Assembly: GCA_001800245.1 (NCBI GenBank)
Contig: MGVA01000042.1
Span: 1 to 36,098 of the forward strand
Direction: 5' to 3'
Length of the DNA stretch: 36,098 bases
Source: Elusimicrobia bacterium RIFOXYA12_FULL_51_18
Lineage (GTDB): Bacteria; Elusimicrobiota; Elusimicrobia; Elusimicrobiales; UBA9959
Numbering within the stretch: position 1 is the stretch's first letter; each line of letters begins with the position of its first letter. Below, piece by piece: positions 1 through 7,446 of the stretch. A program made the translations under genes and the position numbers. The notes beneath the pieces are model-generated. The model searched no databases, was not told where the DNA came from, and saw only the letters and a list, made by a program, of their open reading frames with translations.

Positions 1-62
1 CTCCTTGTTTCGCTCCAAACCCGGCCAGTCAAAAGTAAAGGGATTTGCGAGACACTACACTA
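1..62. mobile_element. End of a diverged inverted-repeat element (partial copy)
   Basis: These bases match, at roughly 75%, the reverse complement of the left end of the complete element at 8472-8845. Both copies share the terminal string GACACTACACTAG and the inner string CTCCTTGTTTC. Only the end is inside the window, so the copy type and length are unknown. Its divergence from the complete copy suggests an older insertion. The junction shows CTAG, the site preferred by IS630-type transposases, but no transposase is visible. Confidence 0.6.
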
Positions 63-126
63 GGTAATCTTCGCGAAATGGCAGTCGAAGCTGGAAAAAG
101 AAGCCGCCGGACCGGCCGCCCAGTCC

Positions 127-381
127 GTGAGTGTTCATGTTGTCAATAAAGAAACCTATTTTTACCAGATTATCAAAATTCTTGGTACTTCATGTGATGC
201 GAATGAAATCCAGCAACTGGTTCTGCGAGGAAAAGAGTTTATCTCCGCAAGCAATCCCACTCCGCCGTTCTTGCTGCCGATTAAAAGCCGCGAAGAAATT
301 GTTATTAATGAATTTGCGCACAACCTACGGTTTTCCCGCATTCACAGGCAATTTATAAGCTTGCATTCTACGACGATATAG
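127..381 (+). CDS. Hypothetical protein, possibly a gene remnant beside a mobile element
   Basis: An 84-residue frame from a GTG; I do not recognise the product. The frame is open back to position 64, and the extra upstream codons (starting VIFAKWQSKLEKE) read like protein, so the true product may have been longer. An in-frame TAG at 61-63 sits exactly at the edge of the inverted-repeat element. Either the element cut off the 5' part of a gene, or this is a small intact gene. No ribosome-binding site is evident at GTG 127. The C-terminus overlaps the promoter of the next gene. Confidence that it is a functional gene is low. Confidence 0.35.
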   Translation: MSVHVVNKETYFYQIIKILGTSCDANEIQQLVLRGKEFISASNPTPPFLLPIKSREEIVINEFAHNLRFSRIHRQFISLHSTTI

Positions 382-389
382 TGTAAAAT
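361..389 (+). promoter_or_regulatory. Predicted sigma-70 promoter for the 425 gene
   Basis: TTGCAT (361-366), a 17-bp spacer, then TAAAAT (384-389). It lies about 35 bp upstream of an ATG that has a strong AGGAGG site. Good spacing and a following monocistronic gene with its own terminator support it. Inferred from sequence only. Confidence 0.5.
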
Positions 390-424
390 TTGTTCGTAAA
401 CACATACTTCAGGAGGGCTTCACA

Positions 425-670
425 ATGGGTGAAAAAGTACAAAAAGTTGGCGTAAAAAGAGAAGACGGTTTTCTCTATTACATAGACAAAGGCGGAGATG
501 TTTCCCGTGCCAAGATGGCCCGCGGCGGCAAAAAGGGCGGCAAACCCCAGAAAGTCACCAAAGTCGGAGTCAAAAAGGAAGCCGGTTTCCTTTATTATCT
601 CGACAAGGCCGGCGACGTTGCCCGCGCCAAAATGGTAAACGCCAAAATGGGCAAGAAAAAGAAGAAGTAA
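425..670 (+). CDS. Small basic protein with a duplicated 24-residue motif
   Basis: An 81-residue, Lys-rich protein of unknown function. A 24-residue unit occurs twice, at residues 8-31 and 47-70, with 19 of 24 positions identical. Its pattern is VGVK-E-GFLYY-DK-GDV-RAKM. A Gly/Lys linker (GGKKGGK) joins the units and the protein ends in KKKKK. There is no signal peptide or membrane segment. A perfect AGGAGG lies about 8 bases before the ATG, with a good promoter upstream and an intrinsic terminator downstream, so it is a monocistronic and probably abundant product. I recall similar one-motif small proteins annotated as hypothetical in other bacteria, but no function. High charge with repeated aromatic FLYY cores would fit nucleic-acid or ribosome binding; that is inference. 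Confidence 0.85.
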   Translation: MGEKVQKVGVKREDGFLYYIDKGGDVSRAKMARGGKKGGKPQKVTKVGVKKEAGFLYYLDKAGDVARAKMVNAKMGKKKKK

Positions 671-688
671 TTTTTTTTCTAACAATAT

Positions 689-724
689 AAAAACCGCCTG
701 GCTTTAAAACCCGGCGGTTTTTTA
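689..724 (+). terminator. Intrinsic terminator of the duplicated-motif protein
   Basis: AAACCGCC (691-698) pairs with GGCGGTTT (713-720) and a T run follows. It starts about 20 bp after the stop codon and separates this gene from folD. Confidence 0.85.
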
Positions 725-800
725 TTCCTGATCTCCTTAGATCCCACCAAATTACCGGAAACATTTTGCGCTTCCCGTTTTACTTTTATACCATATACCT

Positions 801-1685
801 ATGAGAACACTGCTGGAAGGGAAAACGCTTTCCAGGCAAATTCTGGACGCTCTGCCTGAGCGCATCGCGGCGGTGACCGCCGGCGCCGGCCGTCCGCCGT
901 CTCTTGCCATCATTAATTATTCAGACGATTCCCCGTCCGGCGTTTATGTCAGAAGAAAGGTGGCCGCCTGCGATAAACTGGGGATAAAAGTCCGGATTAT
1001 ACAACCGGAGCCGCGGCATGGATTAACCGGATTTTTAAAGGTTTTGGGCGAACTGAAAAATGATCCTGAAGTGGATGCCATAATGGTGGAACGCCCGCTC
1101 CCTGACGGTTTCGAAAGCCCGCTTATGTGGGACGCTATTGCGCCTGGCAAAGACGTTGACGCGCTTTCTTCCGTGAATATGGGACGCCTTTTCATTTCAA
1201 AGGCCGGAGATATGGAAACCGCCGGTTTTTTCGTCCCCTGCACAGCGCTGGCGGTATTGCGCCTGCTAAAATACCACGGCATAGAAGTTAAAGGCAAAAA
1301 GATAGCGGTAGCCGGACGCTCGGCAGTGGTGGGCAGGCCTCTGGCTCATATGCTTACCAACCTGAACGCCACCGTGACCGTCTGCCATACCCAAACCCCC
1401 GATATTTCGTCCATCTTTAAGGCCTCCGATATTATAGTCAGCGCAACAGGTAAGGCGCGCTGGCTTAAGGCCGGAATGCTGGCCGCCGGAACCACGGTCA
1501 TAGATATCGGCACTAACATTGGGCCCGACGGCAAAATGTGCGGCGACGCGGATTTTGAAGACTTAAAAGACAAAATCGAGGCTATAACCCCCGTACCGGG
1601 AGGCGTTGGGCCCGTGACTATGGCCTGCCTTATAGAAGCGAGCGTAAAGGCGGCGGAAAACGCTATAACCCGAAAAATCAATTAA
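801..1685 (+). CDS. folD: Bifunctional methylenetetrahydrofolate dehydrogenase / cyclohydrolase (FolD)
   Basis: Cytosolic one-carbon enzyme interconverting methylene-, methenyl- and formyl-tetrahydrofolate with NADP. The 294-residue length is normal for the family. Visible motifs are the Y49-x3-K53 catalytic pair, DVD near 118-120, a PCT segment, GRSAVVGRP in the Rossmann part and TPVPGGVGP near the end. Two departures from the usual pattern stand out: the canonical VQLPLP is VERPLP (the conserved Gln is Glu), and DVDG is DVDA. The lysine is kept, so activity is likely, but the balance of the two reactions could differ. No ribosome-binding site precedes the ATG; a possible -10 (TATACC, 787-792) is close enough for a leaderless transcript. 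It stands alone between a terminator and a 134-bp spacer. Confidence 0.93.
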   Translation: MRTLLEGKTLSRQILDALPERIAAVTAGAGRPPSLAIINYSDDSPSGVYVRRKVAACDKLGIKVRIIQPEPRHGLTGFLKVLGELKNDPEVDAIMVERPLPDGFESPLMWDAIAPGKDVDALSSVNMGRLFISKAGDMETAGFFVPCTALAVLRLLKYHGIEVKGKKIAVAGRSAVVGRPLAHMLTNLNATVTVCHTQTPDISSIFKASDIIVSATGKARWLKAGMLAAGTTVIDIGTNIGPDGKMCGDADFEDLKDKIEAITPVPGGVGPVTMACLIEASVKAAENAITRKIN

Positions 1686-1819
1686 AATTTAAGGAAGATT
1701 AAGAACAGAAAAATGAAGGCTACGGGAAACGTGGAATTCGGCAACCTGGTCAAATCCCAGGCCCACTGAAATAAAATTTAGCGAATAATCGCGGTTTCCG
1801 GTTTAAAAGGAGATCATTT

Positions 1820-2257
1820 ATGAAAAAAATTAAAGACATCTTCTCATTTTTGCTGGCGGTATTCCTGGGCGCGGCTCTGGCGGTTTACGCTCAGGACTCG
1901 GAGACCTCCACTGACCCCGTCCAGGAAAGCGCTCCGGCGGAGAAAAAAGCCCCGGTCAAGAAAAAACCCCCAACCAAGAAAAAAACAAAAAAATCCGCGG
2001 TGAAGCCGGTTTCGGAATACAGATTCAACCAGATAGATTCCATTCCCACTTATAAATTCGACAAACAGACCAACCCGATAATCAAGGCCGCCGGACGCAA
2101 AGGAAAAACTTCAAAAAAAGCGGCGCCGAACAGGAAGGCGGCGGCCGACCAGCCCATACAGAAACTTAAGCCGGCGCCTCCCATAGACGGAGGGCAGCCC
2201 CCAAAGGGCGACGCCAAACAAAAACAGGAACAGCCGCAGGAACAGGCAGGCGAGTAA
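1820..2257 (+). CDS. Secreted Lys/Pro/Ala-rich protein of unknown function
   Basis: A 145-residue protein with a clear signal peptide: basic MKKIK, then a hydrophobic stretch to AVYAQD, with likely cleavage after VYA. The mature part is low-complexity: Lys/Pro/Ala-rich (residues about 30-65), a less biased middle with two Tyr (YRFNQIDSIPTYKF), then Gln/Pro-rich to the end. It is probably periplasmic and disordered. An AAAGGAGATC site precedes the ATG. Its stop overlaps the next ATG (TAATG), so it is translationally coupled to the acetyltransferase. No domain is recognisable; the basic stretch could bind peptidoglycan or nucleic acid, which is a guess. Confidence 0.75.
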   Translation: MKKIKDIFSFLLAVFLGAALAVYAQDSETSTDPVQESAPAEKKAPVKKKPPTKKKTKKSAVKPVSEYRFNQIDSIPTYKFDKQTNPIIKAAGRKGKTSKKAAPNRKAAADQPIQKLKPAPPIDGGQPPKGDAKQKQEQPQEQAGE

Positions 2258-2730
2258 TGTCCGACCTTCTTGTAAAACTTTATAAACTTCCAGACGCGCG
2301 CGAGACCCTGGACGAGCTACGCGCCGAAGGGATAGAAATAAAGCGCGCCATAGCGCCCGAAAAACATCTTGTTTTAAATTGGGTGGGCGAAAATTTTTCC
2401 GCCGGCTGGGAATCGGAATGCGGCGTCGCTTTCGCCCGCCTCCCCTGCTCCTGTTTTGTGGCCGTAAAAGACACAAAAGTCGTAGGCTTTGCCTGTTATG
2501 ACGCAGCCGCCTTGGGTTTCTTCGGCCCCATTGGAGTGGATGAATCCGCGAGAAAATCCGGTGTGGGCAAAGGTCTGCTTATAAGGACGCTTGAGGCCAT
2601 GCGCGAGGCCGGCTACGGTTACGCTATCGTAGGCTGGGCGGGGCCCATAGATTTCTTTAAGAAAACCGTAGACGCAGCCGTAATCCCCGACTCCGAGCCG
2701 GGCGTATACAGGAACATAATAAAAGGCTGA
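2257..2730 (+). CDS. GNAT-family N-acetyltransferase
   Basis: A 157-residue single-domain acetyltransferase. The acetyl-CoA-binding signature is visible in GVDESARKSGVGKGLL (about residues 90-105), matching the R-x-x-G-x-G/A pattern after the central strand. It is preceded by FVAVKDTKVVGFACYD and followed by a helix with the family-typical spacing. The substrate cannot be predicted. The start overlaps the stop of the secreted-protein gene, and 4 bp separate it from the methyltransferase, so the three are one transcription unit. Confidence 0.85.
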   Translation: MSDLLVKLYKLPDARETLDELRAEGIEIKRAIAPEKHLVLNWVGENFSAGWESECGVAFARLPCSCFVAVKDTKVVGFACYDAAALGFFGPIGVDESARKSGVGKGLLIRTLEAMREAGYGYAIVGWAGPIDFFKKTVDAAVIPDSEPGVYRNIIKG

Positions 2731-2734
2731 TTCC

Positions 2735-3484
2735 GTGAAAGTACCCCGCGAGTGGCATAAAAATTTCTTTAAAAATTCTTTTTACAACCCGGCTTCCCCG
2801 GCGGCGGTGGCTAGAGCGCCGATAGAAACGGCTTTCGTGCTGAAGCAGCTGCATCTTAAGAAAGGGTCAAAGCTGCTGGATCTCTGTTGCGGGCCGGCGC
2901 GGCATTCGATACCACTGGCCGGAAAGGGCCTGAAGGTAACGGGCTATGATTTTTCCAATGATTATCTGAAGGAAGCGGCGGCCAAAGCGAAGAAAGCGCA
3001 AGTAAAGCTGACGCTTGTGCGCGGCGATATGCGCCGGCTTAAATTTAAAGGCGAGTTTGACGCCGTTATCAATCTATTCACAAGCTTCGGTTATTTCCAA
3101 AGATTCCCGGATGATATAAAGACGCTTAAGGGGATCTTCCGCGCGCTGAAACCGGGCGGACTTTTCATGATAGACATAGTTCACGGGGATTTTGTCAGAA
3201 AAAATTTCAGGCCGAAGGATTGGATGAAACTGGAAGACGGTTCCTATCACCTTGAGGAAGCCAATCTGACAAAAGACGGCGTCATAAGCGCCTGGACACG
3301 GATAAAAAGCGGCAAAATCCGGAAAAAAAGTTTCTTCTCACGTTTGTATTCAAAAGCCCGGATGAGCGAGGCCATGCTCCAAGCCGGCTTAAAGCCCATA
3401 AAATTCTGGGGCAGTTTCTCCGGCGCCCCCTTGTCCGACAAAACCAACCGCCTCATAGTCCTTGCAAAAAAACCGGCACACTAA
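2735..3484 (+). CDS. Class I SAM-dependent methyltransferase
   Basis: A 249-residue protein with a Rossmann methyltransferase fold. Motif I is LLDLCCGPARHSIPLA (about residues 46-61), followed by VTGYDFSNDYL (acidic residue binding the SAM ribose), VRGDMRRLKF and FDAVINLFTSFGYF. LKPGGLFMIDIVHGDF gives the later strand. The pattern resembles the Methyltransf_25/11 small-molecule group; the substrate is unknown. The start is GTG with a 4-bp gap from the GNAT gene, so it relies on coupling. The C-terminal part is basic. Confidence 0.87.
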   Translation: MKVPREWHKNFFKNSFYNPASPAAVARAPIETAFVLKQLHLKKGSKLLDLCCGPARHSIPLAGKGLKVTGYDFSNDYLKEAAAKAKKAQVKLTLVRGDMRRLKFKGEFDAVINLFTSFGYFQRFPDDIKTLKGIFRALKPGGLFMIDIVHGDFVRKNFRPKDWMKLEDGSYHLEEANLTKDGVISAWTRIKSGKIRKKSFFSRLYSKARMSEAMLQAGLKPIKFWGSFSGAPLSDKTNRLIVLAKKPAH

Positions 3485-3496
3485 ACAAGTAACCCT

Positions 3497-4081
3497 ATGG
3501 AATATCCACTTAATATAAGCTTTAAATTTTTTACTTTCGCGACCCAGATCCCGGTGACGGACTCGGCAGGCTCCCCGGTCTGCTATGTCCGACAGGCGCC
3601 GTTAAAACTCAAAGAATCGGTGCAGATCTTTTCGGATCAGGCCCAAGCCAGGCTCGTGTGCAAGATAGACGCGGACAGGGTGCTGGATATTTCAGCCAAT
3701 TACGCTCTTGCCGGGCCCGAAGGGGAGAAAATAGGCCGGCTTGCGCGGCACGGCATGGCTTCTTTATGGCGCGCGAATTATGAAATATTCGACGGGGATG
3801 CGCCGGTTTATCAAATCCGCGAGGAAGACCCCTGGGTTAAGGTTTTCGACACGTTGATGAACATGATCCCGCTGCTTGGCCTTTTTAGCGGCTACGTTTT
3901 CCACCCGGCCTATACGGTAAAAACCAGCGATGGGCGCCTGGTAATGCGGCTGCAAAAAAAGGCCGCCTTCCTTGAAGGCCGCTTCGAAATAACAAAGCAC
4001 GAAGCCTTGTCTCCGGCCGAAGAAGCTCTTATCCTTTACAGCCTGATGATGCTTCTCCTCCTGGAGCGCACCCGCGGTTGA
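3497..4081 (+). CDS. LURP-one-related / YxjI-like protein
   Basis: A 194-residue protein fitting the LURP-one-related (Tubby C-terminal-like) beta-barrel family. It opens with the typical YPLNISFKFFTFATQIPVTDSAG pattern (split here as N-terminal strand and turn), then repeats the strand-turn units LVCKIDADRVLDISANYALAGPEG and SLWRANYEIFDGDAPVYQIREEDPWVKV. A hydrophobic segment near residues 116-132 (LMNMIPLLGLFSGYVF) may be buried or membrane-facing, and the C-terminus (LILYSLMMLLLLERTRG) is also hydrophobic. Bacterial members have no firmly known function; phospholipid or membrane association is suggested for the fold. It follows the methyltransferase by 12 bp and is last in the cluster. Confidence 0.7.
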   Translation: MEYPLNISFKFFTFATQIPVTDSAGSPVCYVRQAPLKLKESVQIFSDQAQARLVCKIDADRVLDISANYALAGPEGEKIGRLARHGMASLWRANYEIFDGDAPVYQIREEDPWVKVFDTLMNMIPLLGLFSGYVFHPAYTVKTSDGRLVMRLQKKAAFLEGRFEITKHEALSPAEEALILYSLMMLLLLERTRG

Positions 4082-4150
4082 CCCTAAAGGCATATAACGG
4101 ATTACCCTTTTACCCAAGTCCAAAGTTCCTACTCCGTTCTTTTGGCATAG

Positions 4151-4173
4151 AAAAAGGTAGCCGCTATCTTTTC
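4151..4173. terminator. Bidirectional intrinsic terminator between convergent operons
   Basis: AAAAGGTAG (4152-4160) pairs with CTATCTTTT (4164-4172), with one G-T pair and a 3-base loop. A-rich and T-rich flanks let it work for the LURP-like gene on the plus strand and for nadA read-through on the minus strand. Confidence 0.6.
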
Positions 4174-4211
4174 CTCCTATTGAATTATTCCGCCGCATAG
4201 GCGATGGCAAA

Positions 4212-4377
4212 TTCCCTGGGCGATCCATTTGAAGGTTTAAGCCCGTGAGCTGGAATGAATCCCTCCGGGATGGCGAGGATGGTTGAGGGCAAAAGCTTTG
4301 TCTTTTGCCCGAGTTCCGGAGCCAATGGAAGCCCACGGGCTTCTTCCCAAAAACCTGGTCCCGGATCGCCCAGGAAA
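4212..4377. other. Large nested inverted-repeat structure of unknown role
   Basis: Within the 328-bp gap between the LURP-like gene and nadA lies a multi-arm structure. A perfect 12-bp outer stem pairs 4215-4226 (CCTGGGCGATCC) with 4363-4374. Inside it, AGGTTT (4233-4238) pairs with 4351-4356. A perfect 9-bp stem pairs 4239-4247 (AAGCCCGTG) with 4334-4342. The centre carries two hairpins: ATCCC/GGGAT (4259-4271) and a perfect 9-bp GGGCAAAAG/CTTTTGCCC (4287-4310, 6-base loop). It could be a structured RNA, a 3' UTR stabiliser of nadA, or a repeat palindrome. Short ORFs crossing it look like by-products of the symmetry. Confidence 0.6.
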
Positions 4378-4409
4378 CCCACCGTCGTCCATCAACAGGC
4401 ATCTGGACC

Positions 4410-5426
4410 CTATGCTGCCAGTTCGAACATTTTTTCTATGGATCTTTTGGCTTGGACGGCGATATCGGAAGGAACTGTCACTTCTAATTCAGGGCGGGGA
4501 TTTTCAAGGACTTCTAAAATATTTTCAAGCGTGATGGACTTCATATAGGGGCATAAGCGGCACATCGCTATAAAATTCTTTTCGGGAAATTTGATACGGG
4601 CTAGTTCGCCAAAACCGCATTCCGTTACCAATAAATAGCCCGAAGCGTTCGTCTTCTCGATATAATTCAACATGTCGCCTGTGCCGCCCATAAAATCCAC
4701 CGCTTTGATTATATCCGACGGACATTCCGCGTGCGCCAGCACGGCCAGCCCAGGATAATTCCTACGGTAAACAGCTATGGTCTTCGCGTCGAAGTTCTCA
4801 TGCACCACGCAGGATCCCTGCCACAGTATGATGTCTTTCCCCGGAATCTTCCCCAGAACCTTGGCCAGATTCATCCCCATAAACCGGTCCGGGATGAAAA
4901 TAAGCCGCTCATGCTTTTCATAAAACTTGCGCAGGATACTCTCCGCATTGGCGCTGGTCACGATGCAATCCGATTCGGCCTTAACATCGGCTGAAGTATT
5001 GATATATGTGACCACCGGCAGGCCTGGATATCGCTTTTTAAGTTTGCGCACATCCTCCGCCGTAATACTTTCGCTTAAAGAACACCCCGCGTTGGCCGAC
5101 GGCACATAAACCTTTTTACCGGGATTAAGTATTTTAGCCGTCTCCCCCATAAAATGCACGCCGCAAAAAATTATAACATCGGCACGGGTCTTGCGGGAAT
5201 CGTCGGCAAGTTTATAGGAATCCCCGATAAAATCTCCTACGCCGTAAATAATATCCGGCGTCTGGTAAACATGCGCGCAAATTACCGTATTTTTTTCCTT
5301 TTTCAGGTTGTTTATCCTGAAAGTAAGCTCGGCCACATCCGGAAACTGCCTTGCCATACAGCCGGCGCGCAACCCCCCGGCCATCAGTCGTTTTATTTCC
5401 GCATTTAATTCAGTTCCGGTGATCAT
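4410..5426 (-). CDS. nadA: Quinolinate synthase
   Basis: It condenses iminoaspartate with dihydroxyacetone phosphate to quinolinate, the second step of de novo NAD synthesis, using an oxygen-labile [4Fe-4S] cluster. The 338-residue length is normal. Likely cluster ligands are C115 (NAGCSLSES), C206 (WQGSCVVHE) and C292 (CRLCPYM). Substrate-site motifs AHVYQ, CGVHFMGETAKILNP and HAECP are present. It starts 4 bp after the GDPD stop in a PHP-GDPD-nadA unit and probably depends on coupling, since no ribosome-binding site is clear. nadB and nadC are not in the window; nadD is, in another operon. Confidence 0.95.
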   Translation of the reverse strand: MITGTELNAEIKRLMAGGLRAGCMARQFPDVAELTFRINNLKKEKNTVICAHVYQTPDIIYGVGDFIGDSYKLADDSRKTRADVIIFCGVHFMGETAKILNPGKKVYVPSANAGCSLSESITAEDVRKLKKRYPGLPVVTYINTSADVKAESDCIVTSANAESILRKFYEKHERLIFIPDRFMGMNLAKVLGKIPGKDIILWQGSCVVHENFDAKTIAVYRRNYPGLAVLAHAECPSDIIKAVDFMGGTGDMLNYIEKTNASGYLLVTECGFGELARIKFPEKNFIAMCRLCPYMKSITLENILEVLENPRPELEVTVPSDIAVQAKRSIEKMFELAA

Positions 5427-5430
5427 CGGT

Positions 5431-6156
5431 CTATTTCTTCTCTTTACTGAGTATATCCGGATAGTTGGAAAAAATACCGCTTACCCCCATCTTCTGTATT
5501 TGGAGCGCGGCGGCCTTCTCATTAACGGTATAAACGCACACTTTAAACCCCGCCTTGCGCAGCAATGCGACATTCAGCCTTGAAGCGAGACGCAAAGCTA
5601 TATGAAAATTAACGGCCTTTACCGCCCGGGCCCGCATTATAGCGGGCAGAAGAAAGACGGCTCTAAGATTATGGCCGAGATAGCCTAGGGCGATATGTTT
5701 ATCAAGCACGCGCAGCTTTTTGAGGGTCGTGTAGTCAAAGCTTGAGAATAATGATTTAGCGGACAAAGCGGGCCTTGAGCGGATAAATCCAAGCAGAGCT
5801 TCCTCTATACCGGGATAGGCGCCGCCGTCGTTCTTTATTTCGAAATTTATCCACTCGGCCTTCGGGGAAATAAGGTCCACCACCTCTTCCAGCAGGGGGA
5901 TCCTCTCCACGGGGAATCCGAATTTGTTTCCGACATTGATCTTTTTCAGTTCGGCATAATCCAGCCCGGAGATCTTCGCGGGGCTGCCGGCCGTACGTTT
6001 CAGGTCATAGTCGTGATGAACGACCAGTTGTTTATCTTTGGTGAGGTGGACGTCGAATTCAAAAGCCTTGGAGCCCATTTTCATGGCCAACTCAAAAGCG
6101 GAGAGGGTATTTTCCGGCGCGTAACCGGAGGCGCCCCGATGCGCTATTATCTTCAT
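5431..6156 (-). CDS. Glycerophosphodiester phosphodiesterase family protein
   Basis: A 241-residue GDPD TIM-barrel enzyme that hydrolyses glycerophosphodiesters to glycerol-3-phosphate and an alcohol. The catalytic set is visible: HRGASGYAPENT (His-Arg and Glu-Asn), EFDVHLTKD (metal-binding Glu/Asp) and VVHHDYDLKRT (second His). Later motifs INFEIK and SSFDYTTL fit the family, as does the C-terminal VYTVNE...GVSGIFSNYPD. No signal peptide is seen, so it should act in the cytosol, like UgpQ. Its ATG overlaps the stop of the PHP gene by 4 bp. Confidence 0.93.
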   Translation of the reverse strand: MKIIAHRGASGYAPENTLSAFELAMKMGSKAFEFDVHLTKDKQLVVHHDYDLKRTAGSPAKISGLDYAELKKINVGNKFGFPVERIPLLEEVVDLISPKAEWINFEIKNDGGAYPGIEEALLGFIRSRPALSAKSLFSSFDYTTLKKLRVLDKHIALGYLGHNLRAVFLLPAIMRARAVKAVNFHIALRLASRLNVALLRKAGFKVCVYTVNEKAAALQIQKMGVSGIFSNYPDILSKEKK

Positions 6157-6983
6157 AAGAACATTCCTTTCAGGGGCCCGAAGAATTCGTCGTGAAATTC
6201 GAAACCGTACATTTCTCCCCGCCCGGTGTCGGGCCCGTGATAATCGGTGCCGGCCGTGACCAGTAGCCCGTGCGTTTTAGCCATAGCGAGGAATTCCCGG
6301 GTGAGGACGTTGGTGTGCGCGGGATAAAAAGCCTCTATGCCGTCCAACCCCATCTCGGCCCACTTCCCCAGCTCAAGAATGTTCCGAACAACTCCCGGAT
6401 GGGCCAGCACCGCTAAACCGCCGGCATCCTTTATGGTCTTTATAGCCTCTTCTATTCCGGGCCCGCATGGCGCGACATAGGCGGGTTTGCCGTAGGCTAT
6501 ATATTTCTCAAAAGCTTTCTGCCGGGTTTTAACGAAACCCTTACTTTTCATCAGATCCGCAATGTGCGGCCGGCCATAGGCATGGTCCACAAGAGTATTA
6601 AGCTCCTCGAAAGTGACGGCGAACCCCTGCTCTTTTAGCAGCGAGATTATTTTTTTCACACGCTCGATGCGGCGGGCCCGGAAATTCCAGATTCTCTCCT
6701 GGAACGCCGGGTCTTTCAGGTTCAGGCCATAGCCCAGAATATGCAGATTATCATGGAGACTCGTGCTCAATTCGATCCCGTACAAATAATGTATGCCCAG
6801 TTCTTTGAGCCGCGGCTCCAGCTCGTCCCAGCCCAGGCAGACGTCGTGGTCGGTAAGAGAAAAATAATCTATCTTCGCCTTTGAGGCCGTTAAGGCCAGT
6901 TCCGCGGGCGAAAGCGTGCCGTCCGAATATTTGGAATGGGAGTGGAGATTTATTAAAGGCGTAATAAATACCTGTAGAAACAC
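6153..6983 (-). CDS. PHP-domain phosphoesterase (YciV / RNase AM-like)
   Basis: A 276-residue protein with the PHP metal-binding signature: NLHSHSKYSDGTLSP (HxH and Asp), YFSLTDHDVCLGW (TDHD), GIELST, VLAHPGV and a C-terminal GTDYHG. Order and length match the YciV group. E. coli YciV is a 5'-3' exoribonuclease that also hydrolyses 3',5'-nucleotide bisphosphates, so RNA-end trimming or pAp turnover is the likeliest role. The GTG start lacks a ribosome-binding site; a GATAAT -10-like box lies a few bases upstream on the minus strand, so the mRNA may be leaderless. First gene of the nadA operon. Confidence 0.88.
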   Translation of the reverse strand: MFLQVFITPLINLHSHSKYSDGTLSPAELALTASKAKIDYFSLTDHDVCLGWDELEPRLKELGIHYLYGIELSTSLHDNLHILGYGLNLKDPAFQERIWNFRARRIERVKKIISLLKEQGFAVTFEELNTLVDHAYGRPHIADLMKSKGFVKTRQKAFEKYIAYGKPAYVAPCGPGIEEAIKTIKDAGGLAVLAHPGVVRNILELGKWAEMGLDGIEAFYPAHTNVLTREFLAMAKTHGLLVTAGTDYHGPDTGRGEMYGFEFHDEFFGPLKGMFL

Positions 6984-7188
6984 CTATTATCACAGATGAT
7001 GTCTTTGTTAAACCTAAAATTGGATCTTACATTATCTCCAAATCTTCAACAAAGAACGGCGACAACCGCAATTCCAGGGCCGGCAGTCCTCTAAAAAACC
7101 CGCTCCAGGTAGTTTTGCGCGCATTTTGAAGCCGGGCCGAAGCGCTGCAAGACTGTGCGTTGAGCGTCGCAAAGGCGCGGTACCGGTC

Positions 7189-7212
7189 AAAAGACCCCGA
7201 AAGGGGCTTTTC
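7189..7212 (-). terminator. Intrinsic terminator after the NifU-like gene
   Basis: Read on the minus strand: AAAAGCCCC, loop TTTC, GGGGTCTTTT, with one C/T irregularity in the stem. It lies about 10 bp after the stop of the NifU-like gene. The remaining spacer to the PHP gene (7021-7188) is GC-rich with small inverted repeats and no convincing gene. Confidence 0.7.
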
Positions 7213-7221
7213 AACGGACTG

Positions 7222-7446
7222 TCAGCCGACCACCACTTCTTTCACTTCCGGCACGTCTTCCTTGATCATGCGTTCCACTACGCCCTTGAGCGTCATGGCC
7301 GCATGCGGACAGCAGCCGCAGGCGCCGGTAAGCCGCACCTTTACGATGCCGCTTTTTTCGTCCACATTCAACAATTCCACGGATCCGCCGTCGGCCTCAA
7401 GCATAGGTTTTATCTTTTCAATGGTTTTCCGCACTTTGTCTGTCAT
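7222..7446 (-). CDS. NifU C-terminal-domain Fe-S scaffold protein
   Basis: A 74-residue protein consisting only of the NifU/NfuA C-terminal domain, which holds or transfers a [4Fe-4S] cluster between subunits. Family features are IKPMLEADGGSVELLNV at the N-terminal half and the GACGCCPHAAMTLKGVVE motif, giving the ligand pair C43-x-x-C46. C45 lies between them, where most members have Ser or Thr. An AGGGAG ribosome-binding site precedes the ATG. It stands alone, with its own terminator. A plausible client in the window is the Fe-S enzyme NadA; that is inference. Confidence 0.9.
   Translation of the reverse strand: MTDKVRKTIEKIKPMLEADGGSVELLNVDEKSGIVKVRLTGACGCCPHAAMTLKGVVERMIKEDVPEVKEVVVG

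Noticed and set aside
1713-1769. 18-codon ORF in the spacer after folD
   Set aside because: Too short, with only a weak ribosome-binding site; the stretch also forms a small CCTGG/CCAGG hairpin.
4185-4548. Short ORFs on both strands over the nested hairpin
   Set aside because: The inverted symmetry opens several frames at once; none has a ribosome-binding site or known motif.
7032-7214. 60-residue minus-strand ORF after the NifU-like gene
   Set aside because: It starts inside the terminator hairpin, is Arg/Pro-rich and lacks a ribosome-binding site.
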